Shown: positions 36,349 through 46,681, counted from the first letter of the stretch. The stretch: DNA of 64,000 bases from an uncultured Acetatifactor sp. (GCA_910583845.1 CAJUAB010000013.1:3404-67403), one strand, 5' to 3'. Notes: a model not told the origin generated them from the letters alone. Numbers and translations: made by a program.

Positions 36349-37854
36349 ATGAGAAAGATATTAAAGAGAGTCGGCGTGCTGCTGGCAAGCGCTGTAATGT
36401 TGGTGGGTTCCTCCCTGGCGGTGAGTGCCTCCGACGACGGCAGTTACAGCTTCAATTATGATTACTGGGGAGATGTGCAGGATTCTCCGGATGCCTATAC
36501 GGTGCAGGAGGTTTATACTGCCGCCGCTCTGGGATTGGATAAGAATTTCTCCAGTCCCCAGGGGATGTTTGTATATGGCAATCTGGTCTATATCTGCGAT
36601 ACGGGCAACAACCGGATCGTGGTGCTGGAGCGGGATGAGAGAGGGAGCTTCCAGGTACGGCAGATCATCGAGGAATTCAAGGGGGATGTGGATGTCAGGA
36701 CGTTTTCCAGTCCCTCGGATATCGCGATCTCCGAGGAGGGGGAGATTTTCATAGCGGACAGGGGGAACAGCCGTATCCTGAAACTGGACGCGGATCTGAA
36801 TTACCTGATGCAGTTTGACAAACCTGTGGACAATACCCTTGACCCCACAATCAGCTTTACGCCGAACAAGATTGTAATTGATACGGCGGGGCGTGTGTAC
36901 TGCATAGCCAGCGGCATCAACAAGGGTCTGATCAAGTATGAGAACGATGGCGTGTTCTCCGGTTTTGTGGGGGCTACCAAGGTTACTTATGACTTTGCGG
37001 ATTATATCTGGAAGAAGCTCGCCACCGAGGAACAGAGAGCGCAGATGGAATCCTTTGTTCCTACAGAATACGATAATATTTATATGGATCACGAAGGATT
37101 TATCTATGCGGTCAACGGCAGCGCATCGGATGAAGACCTGGATTCCGGCGCGGCGGACGCAGTCCGGAAGCTGAACCTGATGGGCAACGATATTCTGGTA
37201 CGCAACGGTGAGTGGTTCATAATCGGGGATCTGTACTGGGGCAATGCCGGCGGCTATGAAGGACCTTCCCGTTTTTGTGATGTCACGGTCTTTGAGAATG
37301 ATGTATATGTGGTGCTGGACCGGGTGAGAGGCCGTCTGTTCGCCTATGATGACCAGGGGCGCATGCTTTTCGGATTTGGCGGCAGCGGCAATATGGACGG
37401 ATATTTCCGGTATCCCGCGGCGCTGGAGCATATGGGACAGGATCTGCTGGTACTGGACAGCCAGGACTGTGCCATCACCCTGTTTACTCCCACCGAGTTC
37501 GGCCGTCTGGTCTATCAGGCCATCGACCAGTTTGATGACGGTGAATATGCCGCGTCAGGAGAGACATGGCAGGAGGTCATGGAGCTGAACGGCAATTATG
37601 ATCTGGCGTATATCGGCATCGGACGTTCCCTTCTGCGGCAGGAGCGCTACCATGAGGCGATGGAGTATTTTGAGTTGAAATACGATGACGAGAATTACTC
37701 CAAGGCTTACAAGCAGTACCGCAAGGAGTGGGTGGAGGAACATATTGTGGTGATCTTCATTGTGGTGTTCGCAGTGCTGATTGTACCTCTGGCCATAGGC
37801 AAGGTCAAGAAAGTAAAGCATGAGATCGACACAGCTGACATCTTCAGAATGTAA
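36349..37854 (+). CDS. Extracellular NHL-repeat protein with C-terminal membrane anchor
   Basis: Secreted-side protein of 501 aa. The signal peptide ends near AVSAS (about residue 26). Several NHL repeats follow, for example SSPQGMFVYGNLVYICDTGN, SSPSDIAISEEGEIFIADRG and FRYPAALEHMGQDLLVLDSQ, predicting a beta-propeller (about 60-380). A TPR-like helical stretch (about 390-455; YDLAYIGIGRSLLRQERYHEAME) and one TM helix at about 466-484 precede a short basic cytoplasmic tail. It lies between the permeases and a YIP1-family gene and is co-transcribed. A role as an accessory scaffold of the importer is an inference. Confidence 0.8.
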   Translation: MRKILKRVGVLLASAVMLVGSSLAVSASDDGSYSFNYDYWGDVQDSPDAYTVQEVYTAAALGLDKNFSSPQGMFVYGNLVYICDTGNNRIVVLERDERGSFQVRQIIEEFKGDVDVRTFSSPSDIAISEEGEIFIADRGNSRILKLDADLNYLMQFDKPVDNTLDPTISFTPNKIVIDTAGRVYCIASGINKGLIKYENDGVFSGFVGATKVTYDFADYIWKKLATEEQRAQMESFVPTEYDNIYMDHEGFIYAVNGSASDEDLDSGAADAVRKLNLMGNDILVRNGEWFIIGDLYWGNAGGYEGPSRFCDVTVFENDVYVVLDRVRGRLFAYDDQGRMLFGFGGSGNMDGYFRYPAALEHMGQDLLVLDSQDCAITLFTPTEFGRLVYQAIDQFDDGEYAASGETWQEVMELNGNYDLAYIGIGRSLLRQERYHEAMEYFELKYDDENYSKAYKQYRKEWVEEHIVVIFIVVFAVLIVPLAIGKVKKVKHEIDTADIFRM

Positions 37855-37866
37855 ACGGAGGCCGAT

Positions 37867-38523
37867 ATGATAGCTTCATTGAAAATGAAAGAAACTTTTG
37901 CGCATTATATAGCAACTTTAAAGTTTGCACTGTACTGCATCACCCATCCTCTGGATGGTTTCTGGGATCTGACTCACGAGCGAAGGGGGTCCTATGCGGC
38001 GGCTAACACGATTCTGTTTCTGACATTGCTGCTGCGGATCATGAAGCTGCGCTACACGAGCTTTATCTTCATGACGGTGTACTGGGAGGGAATCAATATT
38101 TTCCTGTACCTGGCCAGCGTGTTGTTCCCCCTTATGCTTTGGGTGGTGGGAAACTGGGCGTTGACCACATTGTTTGACGGCAAGGGCAGGCTGGGCCAGG
38201 TGTATATGGCTACCTGTTATGCCCTGACCCCGTATCCGCTGATGCAGTTTCCCCTGATGATTTTCAGCAATTTTGTGACGGTGGATGAGCGGGAGTTTTA
38301 CACGGTGCTCAGCGCGGTGTCTCTGGTGTGGTCTATGGCGCTGATCTTTGCAGCCATGATGCAGATCCACGAGTATTCTCTGGGCAAAAACTTTTTGTTT
38401 ACCATCGCGTCCCTGTTCGCGATGCTGGTGATGGTGTTTATTCTGCTGTTGTTCTTCAGTATGATCACGCAGGGTATCTCATACTTCGTCTCTCTGGGCA
38501 GAGAGATACTGTTCCGACTATGA
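37867..38523 (+). CDS. YIP1-family integral membrane protein
   Basis: 218 aa with about five TM helices, starting with a cytoplasmic segment containing ITHPLDGFWDLTHERRGS, a typical entry into YIP1-type domains. The pattern of a CYALTPY loop before a TM helix also fits. GGAGG lies five bases before the start. The operon order NHL protein, YIP1 protein, DUF5696 protein suggests that these three work as a membrane complex with the surrounding permeases. Function unknown. Confidence 0.75.
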   Translation: MIASLKMKETFAHYIATLKFALYCITHPLDGFWDLTHERRGSYAAANTILFLTLLLRIMKLRYTSFIFMTVYWEGINIFLYLASVLFPLMLWVVGNWALTTLFDGKGRLGQVYMATCYALTPYPLMQFPLMIFSNFVTVDEREFYTVLSAVSLVWSMALIFAAMMQIHEYSLGKNFLFTIASLFAMLVMVFILLLFFSMITQGISYFVSLGREILFRL

Positions 38524-38607
38524 CGGAGACTGACGGAAGGTATACCGCCGGAAGCGGTAAAAGAGGATATATGCCTGCTTTGGCAGGCAGATGGGAGAAA
38601 CCAAACC

Positions 38608-41208
38608 ATGTATAGAGACAAAGCGGCAAGAAAAGCAGAATTGAAAAGGGCATTGATCCGGCAGCTGAAAAGTCTGATCGCTCCGGGGATTATCGCACTG
38701 GTTATCCTGGCGGGGGTGCTGATTATATTGAACTACCGCGATGAGGAAGAAGAGAAGGAGATTATACGAATCAACGGCTGGGAAGGGGAAGAGACGGAGC
38801 TGGTGCTGGAGAATGAGGCGCTGAAATTCGTGATGGACCCCAGCAATACACATTTTACCCTTGAGGTGAAATCCAGCGGCAAAGTGTGGTATTCCAATCC
38901 GGTGGACGGCGCGTCGGACCCGCTGGCCCTGACCGGTGAGAAGGGCAGACTGCAGTCCACGATGGAGATCACCTGGAGTACGGTGAACGGTGTGGATGCC
39001 AAATATAATAATTACGACTACAGCATCGCAAAGGGTGTTTATGATATAGAGACGGGCGAGGACTATATCAAGGTCTGTTATTCCATAGGAGATACGGAGA
39101 AGGAATATATCATTCCACCGGTACTCACGGATGAGAATTTCCAGAAATGGCTGGGAATGATGGATCAGGTCAATTCTGCGTTGGTCAAGGAGTATTATAA
39201 GAAATACGATATCAACAATCTGAGCAAGAAGGATAAGGAAAATCAGGAGCAGCTTTTAGCGGATTATCCGATTCTGGCGGATGAAGTGATCTGGGTACTG
39301 AGAGATACCATCAAGGACAATCTGAAGAGCAAGTTTGAGGGAATCTTCGAAGAGATCGGTTATACCATGGAGGATTATCAGGCGGACAAGGAACTGAACC
39401 TTGCCGAGAGCAGTTCCGACAAGCCCATCTACAATGTGAGTGTGATCTACCGTCTGGACGGGGATGATCTGCTGGTGGAAGTTCCCCTGCAGGAGATTGA
39501 GTACGGAGCCGGTAATCCTTTATCCAATCTGGCTTTGCTGCCCTTCTTCGGCACAGGCGGTACGGAGGATCAGGGCTTTCTGATGGTGCCGGAGGGCGGC
39601 GGCGCACTGATCAATTTCAACAATGGAAAGAGTTCCCAGAATGACTATTACGCCAATATGTACGGCTGGGACATGGCACTGAACCGTGAGGCGGTGGTGC
39701 ATAATACCCGCAATTATTTTAATGTGTACGGAATCAGCCAGGGGCAGGACTCCTTTATCTGCATTCTGGAGGACGGCGCGGCCTACGCCTCCATCCGGGC
39801 AGACATTTCCGGCAGACTGAACAGCTACAATTATGCCCATGCGGTATACAGTATCGCCCTGCGCGAGAAATACAATGTGGGCGAGATTGCCAACAGCAGC
39901 ATCTATGTCTACATTCCGGAGCTTCCCGACGGGAGCCTGTTGCAGCGATACAGTTTTGTGGACAGCGGCAGCTATACGGATATGGCCAAGGACTATCAGG
40001 CGTACATAGCGGACAGATATGAGGGTTATCTGGCCATGAATGATGATACAGAGGCTCCTGTGGCGGTGGAAATTGTGGGGGCGGTTGACAAGGTCAGACA
40101 GATTCTGGGTGTGCCGGTTTCGAGACCGTTGAAGCTCACCTCTTTCAAAGAAGCTGGCGATATGATCGCGGAGCTCAAGGGCGACGGCCTGAACAATATG
40201 TCCGTGAAGATTACGGGCTGGGCCAACGGCGGTATACAGCAGAAGCTGCTGAGCCGCGTGAAACCCATATCCGGACTGGGAAGTAAGAAGGACCTGCAGA
40301 ATGCTGTCAATACGGCTAAGGAACTGGGAGTTGATATCTATCTGGACGGTGTGACGCAGTATGCCTATAACAGCGGGATTCTCAACGGGTTTAATGTGTT
40401 CTCGGATGCCGCTCGTCAGATCAGTAAGGAGAAGGTGGAGTTGTTTGAGTACAACCCGATCTCCTATGGCAAGCGGGAATCTATGGACAGCTTCTATTTG
40501 CTGCATCCGGATCTGGCGGCGGAAATGACAGATAATCTGGCGGCTGCGGCTGCGAAATACGGCACGGGGATCTCCTTCCGGGAGACCGGAAAGGATCTGT
40601 CCGCAGACTATTATGTCAAGGATACCCGTCACAGACAGGAGGTATTGAACCAGCAGGTGGAGCAGATCAAGGCTCTGGCGGATCAGGGACAGCAGATCAT
40701 GGTCAATATGGGCAATGACTATGTGGTTCCCTACTGTGACATGATTACCAATATGGAATTGCAGGGCAGCGAGTATACGATTATTGATACCTATGTGCCC
40801 TTTTACCAGATCGCGATACACGGATATGTGAACTACACCGGCGAGGCGCTGAACCTGACCGGTGAGACGGAGGATGAATTGCTGCGCAGCGCGGAATATG
40901 GGGCCGGCTTATCTTTCACTTTGATGAACGAGACAGCGTTTGTTCTTCAGAAGACCCTTTACACAGAATACTTTGGAGCCGATTATGCCGCATGGCATGA
41001 CAGGCTGGTGGATATCTATACCAGATATAATGCGGAGCTGGGACACACTTTCAACCAGAAAATGACAGGACATGAGCAGATCAACGCGGATCTGGCCTGC
41101 ACTACCTATGAGGATGGCACTTCGGTTTATGTCAATTACAGTTATCTGGATCAGACGGCGGAGGATGGAACCGTGGTTCCCGCCAGAGATTATAAGGTGG
41201 TTCGGTAG
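38608..41208 (+). CDS. DUF5696-type membrane-anchored protein (putative glycosidase fold)
   Basis: 866 aa. A basic cytoplasmic N-terminus and one TM helix (about 25-45) are followed by a large extracellular part. It begins with a beta domain (ELVLENEALKFVMDPSNTHF) interrupted by a lysine-rich helical insert (about 185-265). A central segment with GGALINFNNGK leads to a C-terminal alpha/beta region with VKITGWANGG, LGVDIYLDGVTQYAYNSG and QIMVNMGNDYVVPYCD, resembling a TIM barrel. I recall this overall form as DUF5696. A glycoside-hydrolase-like role on captured glycans is an inference. Two small hairpins (38541-38557 and 38573-38590) lie in the 84-base gap upstream. Confidence 0.65.
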   Translation: MYRDKAARKAELKRALIRQLKSLIAPGIIALVILAGVLIILNYRDEEEEKEIIRINGWEGEETELVLENEALKFVMDPSNTHFTLEVKSSGKVWYSNPVDGASDPLALTGEKGRLQSTMEITWSTVNGVDAKYNNYDYSIAKGVYDIETGEDYIKVCYSIGDTEKEYIIPPVLTDENFQKWLGMMDQVNSALVKEYYKKYDINNLSKKDKENQEQLLADYPILADEVIWVLRDTIKDNLKSKFEGIFEEIGYTMEDYQADKELNLAESSSDKPIYNVSVIYRLDGDDLLVEVPLQEIEYGAGNPLSNLALLPFFGTGGTEDQGFLMVPEGGGALINFNNGKSSQNDYYANMYGWDMALNREAVVHNTRNYFNVYGISQGQDSFICILEDGAAYASIRADISGRLNSYNYAHAVYSIALREKYNVGEIANSSIYVYIPELPDGSLLQRYSFVDSGSYTDMAKDYQAYIADRYEGYLAMNDDTEAPVAVEIVGAVDKVRQILGVPVSRPLKLTSFKEAGDMIAELKGDGLNNMSVKITGWANGGIQQKLLSRVKPISGLGSKKDLQNAVNTAKELGVDIYLDGVTQYAYNSGILNGFNVFSDAARQISKEKVELFEYNPISYGKRESMDSFYLLHPDLAAEMTDNLAAAAAKYGTGISFRETGKDLSADYYVKDTRHRQEVLNQQVEQIKALADQGQQIMVNMGNDYVVPYCDMITNMELQGSEYTIIDTYVPFYQIAIHGYVNYTGEALNLTGETEDELLRSAEYGAGLSFTLMNETAFVLQKTLYTEYFGADYAAWHDRLVDIYTRYNAELGHTFNQKMTGHEQINADLACTTYEDGTSVYVNYSYLDQTAEDGTVVPARDYKVVR

Positions 41209-41242
41209 ATGCGGAATTTTAATGTAGAAAGGGTTGTTAGAG

Positions 41243-42151
41243 ATGAAGAAACAGAAGAATAAGTTAGCGGGTCTTCAGAGACGTAAGGCAATAGCGGGAT
41301 ATATCTTCATAGCGCCTTTCATTATCGGATTTCTGGTGTTTATGGTCAAGCCCTTTATTCAGTCACTGTATATGAGTTTCTGTAATGTGGAGGTTGGCGC
41401 GGGCAGCTTTAATCCGGTGTGGGCAGGGCTTGAGAACTATAACCGGGCGTTTCGGATAGATCCGGAGTTTGTCAGGCTGCTGACGGAGGAAATCTCCAGG
41501 ATGGTTATCGACTCTCTGGCCATCATGGTATTCAGCTTTTTTGTGGCACTGATTCTGAACCAGAAATTCAAGGGAAGGGCGTTGGTAAGAGCCATATTTT
41601 TCCTGCCGGTTATCCTCTCATCCGGTGTTATACTGGGATTGGAGACAGAGAACTCGTTGATCTCCACAATGCAGGTGGCCATAGAGGAAAACACCTCCGG
41701 TGTCAGCATCACGGCGGCGGTGGAGGAAATCCTGCGGACGGCGGGCGTGGGCGTCAGAGCCTTTGAGAAGGTATTTGAAATTATAGACAATATCTATAAT
41801 ATTGCAATTTCCTCCGGTATTCAGATTATTATTTTCCTGTCCGGCCTCCAGACGATCTCCACCAGTATGTATGAGGCGGCGGATATCGAGGGTTGTACAA
41901 AGTGGGAGAGCCTGTGGAAGATTACTTTCCCCATGATCAGTTCCATGTTCCTGGTAAATTGGGTCTATACCATCATAGATTTCTGTATGAGGTCTGATAA
42001 TGAGGTGATAGAGAAGATCACCAAGGTTATGGTGCAGCAGATCAATTACGGTTTCTCATCGGCCATGACATGGATTTACTTCCTGATTGTAATCGCATTT
42101 GTAGGTATCAGTTCGCTTATCATTTCAAAGGGGGTTTACTATTATGACTAA
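41243..42151 (+). CDS. Sugar ABC transporter permease (MalF type), second pair
   Basis: About 302 aa with six TM helices. The EAA loop EAADIEGCTKWESLWKITFP is near residue 210. An extra segment (about 130-180) lies in the third periplasmic-side loop, larger than in the first pair. The ATG at 41243 has AGAAAGGG nine bases upstream; the upstream TTG at 41234 lies directly after that site. Its end overlaps the next gene by eight bases. It belongs with the permease at 42144 and the binding protein at 43308. Confidence 0.9.
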   Translation: MKKQKNKLAGLQRRKAIAGYIFIAPFIIGFLVFMVKPFIQSLYMSFCNVEVGAGSFNPVWAGLENYNRAFRIDPEFVRLLTEEISRMVIDSLAIMVFSFFVALILNQKFKGRALVRAIFFLPVILSSGVILGLETENSLISTMQVAIEENTSGVSITAAVEEILRTAGVGVRAFEKVFEIIDNIYNIAISSGIQIIIFLSGLQTISTSMYEAADIEGCTKWESLWKITFPMISSMFLVNWVYTIIDFCMRSDNEVIEKITKVMVQQINYGFSSAMTWIYFLIVIAFVGISSLIISKGVYYYD

Positions 42152-43148
42152 GGCAATTGCAAAACAGAAAAATAGTGGCTTCTGGGAGAGAAACAGAAAG
42201 TCGGAAGGTTACCTGCTGAAAAAGACGGTGCTGGATATCAGTCTTAAGATTTGCCGGTTCATCTTGCTGTTCGGTATGTGTTTTATGATCCTGCAGCCGA
42301 TTTTTAATAAGATATCCGTCAGCTTTATGGCGGAGGAGGATCTGTACAGTCCCATGGTAGTCTCTATTCCGGAGCACTTCACCACGGAGAATTACCAGCT
42401 GGCGGCGGAACTTATGTCATACGGAGAGAGCATTGTCAACTCCCTGCTGATCTCTTTTTCTATCGCTGTTTTGCAGATTTCGGTCTGTACACTGGTGGGA
42501 TACGGTTTTGCCAGGTTCAACTTCCCGCTTAAGAAGTTCTGGTTTGCCTGCGTGATGATGGTGGTGCTGGTGCCGCCGCAGACCATATCCACATCCCTGC
42601 ACCTGCATTTCCGGTTTTTTGATATACTGGGGATCTTCAAGCTGGTCACAGGGAATTCTCTCAACCTGAGAGGATCGGTACTTCCTTATTATCTGATGAG
42701 CGCAGGATGTATGGGGCTGAAAAACGGTCTGTATATTTATATGATCCGCCAGTTCTTCCGTAATATTCCCATGGAACTGGAGGAGGCGGCCTATGTGGAC
42801 GGCTGTGGAACGCTCAAGACCTTTCTGCGGATTATGCTGCCGGACGCTACTCCCATATTGACGTCCTGCTTCCTCTTTTCCTTTGTATGGCAGTGGACCG
42901 ACGGATTTTACTCCAAACTGTTTTTGGGCAATACCAAGCTGGTGAGTACGTCTCTGTCCAGAATAGTAGACAGTCTGGCCGCGTTTTTGCAGCGGTTGCA
43001 GGGATCGCCGGTTACGCCCACCGTGGCCAAGACGGACTGTATTCTGTCTACCGGCACATTGATGATTATTATTCCGGTACTGATCCTGTATCTGTTTGCA
43101 CAGAAGGGATTTGTGGAGAGTCTGAGCAGTTCCGGTATCAAGATGTAA
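42144..43148 (+). CDS. Sugar ABC transporter permease (MalG type), second pair
   Basis: 334 aa with a longer cytoplasmic N-terminus than usual and six TM helices. The EAA loop EEAAYVDGCGTLKTFLRIMLP is near residue 215, and the C-terminal ending is VESLSSSGIKM. GGGGG is eight bases before the ATG. It overlaps the upstream permease gene, so translation is coupled. Together they form a second importer channel in the same operon. Confidence 0.9.
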   Translation: MTKAIAKQKNSGFWERNRKSEGYLLKKTVLDISLKICRFILLFGMCFMILQPIFNKISVSFMAEEDLYSPMVVSIPEHFTTENYQLAAELMSYGESIVNSLLISFSIAVLQISVCTLVGYGFARFNFPLKKFWFACVMMVVLVPPQTISTSLHLHFRFFDILGIFKLVTGNSLNLRGSVLPYYLMSAGCMGLKNGLYIYMIRQFFRNIPMELEEAAYVDGCGTLKTFLRIMLPDATPILTSCFLFSFVWQWTDGFYSKLFLGNTKLVSTSLSRIVDSLAAFLQRLQGSPVTPTVAKTDCILSTGTLMIIIPVLILYLFAQKGFVESLSSSGIKM

Positions 43149-43307
43149 GGCATAATTGTCGCTATAGCTTCCCGCACAGTGGCGTCATCCCGGAAAAGAT
43201 ATTGTGACGCCGTGCCGGTTCGGGATTCTATATAGAGTAACTGTGTCTGCCGTATAGCTTTGGCATATACACAGCAGACGCGTAATTTGAACAGGAGGAT
43301 ATGAAAA

Positions 43308-44801
43308 ATGAAAAGTAAACTCGTAAAGAAAGTAATCGCGGCATCTCTGGCGACAGTGATGACGGTGGGACTGGCCGCATGTGGCAATGAGCCCACTTCC
43401 GCTCCCGGCAGCAGCACTCCCGACGCTTCCACACCGGAGCAGTCCGAAGCCAACACTCCGGCGGAGTCCACTCCCGCGGAATCCACTCCTGAGGAGTCTT
43501 CCGCACCCGAGGAGGAAGTGAGCCCCTACACTGTTTTGACCGATGAGAACGGCAATGTATATGACCTGGGCGGTATGGAGATCATCATGCGTGACTGGTG
43601 GTCCGGTGATCCCGCTGATCCTGTCAACGATTATGAGGAAGCCCGCGATGCTTACCGTGAGTGGATTCAGGAGACTTACAACTTTACCTTCAAACAGCAG
43701 GCGATCTCTGACTGGGGCAGCGCGCCGCAGGATTTTGTAGATTATTCCACCGCAGGCGGTGATGAGAACTATATCTTTATACTGCGCGAGGACGCGGCTA
43801 CCACAGCTGCTATGAACAACAATCTGATGTATGATCTGGCTACTCTGGACTGCCTGGATTTCTCCGAGGCGAAGTGGGGACCGGGCGTACATAAGCTGAT
43901 GAGCAAAGGTGATTCCATCTATTGTATGTATGCTGGTGATACCGAGCCCCGTACCGGCGTTTTCTGGAACAAGAGACTGCTGGAGGAGGCAGGTGTTGAT
44001 CCCAACAAGCCTTATGAGCTGCAGGAGGCAGGTGAGTGGACATGGGATGCGTTTACGGATCTGATGTCTCAGGTACAGAGGGATACCGACAATGACGGCG
44101 TGATTGATATTGCCGGTATGGCATTCAACAACAGAGTGTTCTTTAATAACGCCGTGTACTCCAACAACGGTGACTATGTAGGCCAGGAGAACGGTCAGTA
44201 TGTATATAAGCTGGAGTCCGATGAGACTCTGGAGGCTCTGGAGTGGGCTGTGAAGGCTCTGGCGGATTACCGTCTGGTTGATCCTGAGGGCAGTGAGTGG
44301 GATTACTACAAGAATGCCTGGATGAATGGCGAGTATGTCTTCTGCGTAGAAGATGCCTACTGCGCGGGCAGCACCGCTGACGGCAAGCAGTGGGGCGCTA
44401 TGGAGGATGAGTACGGTTTCGTATGCTTCCCTAAGGGACCCAAGGCCAGCGATTACACCAATATCTATGTCAACAATCCTGTAGCTATCCCTGCCTGCTA
44501 TGATGCGGACAAGGCCTGGAAGCTGGCGTTTGCTTACAATCTGTGGACTGATCCCATTCCCGGATATGAGGATTATGAGGCTTGGAAGCCCGGCTACTAC
44601 AAGAACTTCCCTGACACAGAGGCAGTTGATTATACCATTACCCGTATGATGACCAATGGCCGCGTTACCTACCATGGCCTGATCGGCAATATGGATATCG
44701 GCGCTGAGCTGCTGGATAAGCTGCCCGGTTCTGTTGTATCCGAGCAGGTGGAGGCAATCAGAGATACCTGGCAGGCATACATTGCGGAAGCAAATAAATA
44801 A
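43308..44801 (+). CDS. Lipoprotein sugar-binding protein of the ABC importer
   Basis: 497 aa. The signal peptide ends in the lipobox GLAAC at about residue 25, then a Ser/Thr/Pro/Glu-rich linker (about 27-68) carries the domain away from the membrane. The mature part is a class I solute-binding domain with MRDWWSG, DWGSAPQDFVDY, TGVFWNKRLLEEAGVDP and TYHGLIGNMD. AGGAGG lies nine bases before the ATG. Codons are richer in T-ending choices (GCT, GGT, CGT, GTT) than the neighbours, as expected of a highly expressed gene. It closes the nine-gene operon and is followed by a hairpin terminator, a layout that can raise its message over the permeases. Confidence 0.93.
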   Translation: MKSKLVKKVIAASLATVMTVGLAACGNEPTSAPGSSTPDASTPEQSEANTPAESTPAESTPEESSAPEEEVSPYTVLTDENGNVYDLGGMEIIMRDWWSGDPADPVNDYEEARDAYREWIQETYNFTFKQQAISDWGSAPQDFVDYSTAGGDENYIFILREDAATTAAMNNNLMYDLATLDCLDFSEAKWGPGVHKLMSKGDSIYCMYAGDTEPRTGVFWNKRLLEEAGVDPNKPYELQEAGEWTWDAFTDLMSQVQRDTDNDGVIDIAGMAFNNRVFFNNAVYSNNGDYVGQENGQYVYKLESDETLEALEWAVKALADYRLVDPEGSEWDYYKNAWMNGEYVFCVEDAYCAGSTADGKQWGAMEDEYGFVCFPKGPKASDYTNIYVNNPVAIPACYDADKAWKLAFAYNLWTDPIPGYEDYEAWKPGYYKNFPDTEAVDYTITRMMTNGRVTYHGLIGNMDIGAELLDKLPGSVVSEQVEAIRDTWQAYIAEANK

Positions 44802-44852
44802 GCCGTTGCAGGACATTGTTCTGTATCAACAACTAAAATAAGACTTATGTGT

Positions 44853-44889
44853 AAAGTGGGTGGTGTTTTTCCGGGCACCGCCCACTTTT
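44853..44889 (+). terminator. Rho-independent terminator after the binding-protein gene
   Basis: Thirteen-base stem (AAAGTGGGTGGTG at 44853-44865 with CACCGCCCACTTT at 44876-44888, one G-U pair) and a ten-base loop, then a short T-run. It ends the import operon; partial read-through into the GH43 gene is possible because the T-run is only four bases. Confidence 0.75.
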
Positions 44890-44969
44890 GCACATATTGA
44901 CGATTCTGTCACTCGCGGAAAGAGTTTCGCAATTGGCTTTGTTATATGGACGCGAAAGGAGAAAAACAA

Positions 44970-46601
44970 TTGGCACTGTACGCAAAAAATCCAATTATGC
45001 CGGGGTTTTACCCGGACCCCAGTATCTGCGCGGTGGGGGAGGACTATTATCTGGTGAACTCTACGTTTGCCTATTTTCCCGGATTACCGGTACTGCACAG
45101 CAGGGATCTGGTACACTGGGAGCAGATCGGCAATGTGATGGACCGGGCATCCCAGCTGCCGCTGGACGGCGCGGGTCACTCCCAGGGACTGTTCGCTCCC
45201 ACAATCCGCTGTCATGAGGGCATATTTTATGTGATCTGTACCAATGTGTCTCACGGGGGCAATTATGTGGTTACTGCTGAAAATCCTGAGGGGCCATGGT
45301 CGGAACCTCATTACCTGGAGGGAGCGGACGGCATTGACCCCAGTCTGTTTTTCGATGAGGACGGAAAATGCTATTATATCGGTACGCATCCCAACCCGGA
45401 GGGTTGTAGATACAATGGCGATTGGTTTATCTGGATTCAGGAGCTGGATCTGAATACCTGGAAGCTGGTGGGAGAACACAAGAATGTGTGGAACGGCGCT
45501 ATGCGTGATGTACACTGGCCGGAGGGGCCTCATCTGTACAGAAAGGGCGAGTACTATTATATCCTTCATGCCGAAGGAGGGACGGGGCCGGAGCATGCGG
45601 TGAGCGTGTGCCGCAGTAAGAATATCTGGGGGCCGTATGAGAACAATTTCTGTAACCCCATTTTGACACACAGACATCTGGGCCAGGCATATCCTGTCAA
45701 GTACGTAGGCCATGGAGATCTGATCCGGACTCCGGCGGGAGAATGGTATATGACCATGCTGGCGGTGCGGCCATTGGAGGGCTTCACCACTATGGGAAGA
45801 GAGACTTTTCTGGCAAAAGTGACCTGGGAGAATGACTGGCCGGTGGTCAATGCGGGAGTGGGCCAGCTGACGGAGCAGGTGGAGATTCATCTGCCGCAGT
45901 GGCTGCCGGAGCAGGACCCGGACAGCTTTACCAGCCGCAGCGGCGGCCGCAACGCCGTACCCGGCAGCGACAGGAGTTATGACTTTACCCGTATGGATAC
46001 TTTAGGGGATGAATTTCTCTATCTCCGCAATCCTCAGATGTCCCATTATGTTTTGGAGGCAGGAAAGGGCTTGTATCTTACCGCGGATTCTGTTACACTG
46101 AAAGAACAGGGGAGTCCCAGCTATGTGGGGATTCGCCAGCAGCATCACAATTTCCGCGTGGAGGCGGACCTGGCGATGGGGCAGTTCCTTCGGAAGGATG
46201 CGGATCTTGTGGGGGGACAGAATGAGGGAGGCAGGTGCCGTGCAGGCCTGGCGCTTCTACAGAGCAACTTATATCATCTGCGCCTGGAAGTAAATCAGGG
46301 CGGGCTGGAAGTCATTCTGTGCCAGAACGGTACAGACGGGACAGGAGGTCTGGTGCCGCTGCCCGCGCAAGGCCCTGATGAAACACTCCGGCTTTTTATT
46401 CAGGTGGACGGCCTGAGAGCCACGGCAGGATACATTGTGGATTCTGTGGAAACCCCGGTGGCGGCGGACTTAGGCATTCGCTGTCTTTCCACGGAGGTAG
46501 CCGGAGGCTTTGTGGGCTGCACCGCCGGGATCTACGCAGCGGCGGAGAATGAGGACTGTCGCGTGTTGTTTACCGGCTTTTCCTATAGAAAAACAGTTTA
46601 A
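44970..46601 (+). CDS. GH43 beta-xylosidase with C-terminal beta-sandwich
   Basis: Cytoplasmic exo-acting beta-xylosidase of about 543 aa, the usual size for xylosidase-type GH43. The N-terminus MALYAKNPIMPGFYPDPS carries the base Asp16. The pKa-modulator Asp is in DGIDPSLFF and the acid Glu in HWPEGPH. The C-terminal domain starts at about 330. I chose TTG at 44970 because AAAGGAG (44955-44961) lies exactly eight bases upstream and the start then matches family members. The in-frame ATG at 44946 has no ribosome binding site and would place that site inside the coding region. It lies behind the importer and should convert xylobiose-type sugars to xylose. Confidence 0.9.
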   Translation: MALYAKNPIMPGFYPDPSICAVGEDYYLVNSTFAYFPGLPVLHSRDLVHWEQIGNVMDRASQLPLDGAGHSQGLFAPTIRCHEGIFYVICTNVSHGGNYVVTAENPEGPWSEPHYLEGADGIDPSLFFDEDGKCYYIGTHPNPEGCRYNGDWFIWIQELDLNTWKLVGEHKNVWNGAMRDVHWPEGPHLYRKGEYYYILHAEGGTGPEHAVSVCRSKNIWGPYENNFCNPILTHRHLGQAYPVKYVGHGDLIRTPAGEWYMTMLAVRPLEGFTTMGRETFLAKVTWENDWPVVNAGVGQLTEQVEIHLPQWLPEQDPDSFTSRSGGRNAVPGSDRSYDFTRMDTLGDEFLYLRNPQMSHYVLEAGKGLYLTADSVTLKEQGSPSYVGIRQQHHNFRVEADLAMGQFLRKDADLVGGQNEGGRCRAGLALLQSNLYHLRLEVNQGGLEVILCQNGTDGTGGLVPLPAQGPDETLRLFIQVDGLRATAGYIVDSVETPVAADLGIRCLSTEVAGGFVGCTAGIYAAAENEDCRVLFTGFSYRKTV

Positions 46602-46681
46602 AAACAGCGGGAACATCTGATACGGACTACAGAAGCATTTCCTTTCAGAGATAACATAGGCGGCTTCGGTTGGCGCTGGTA

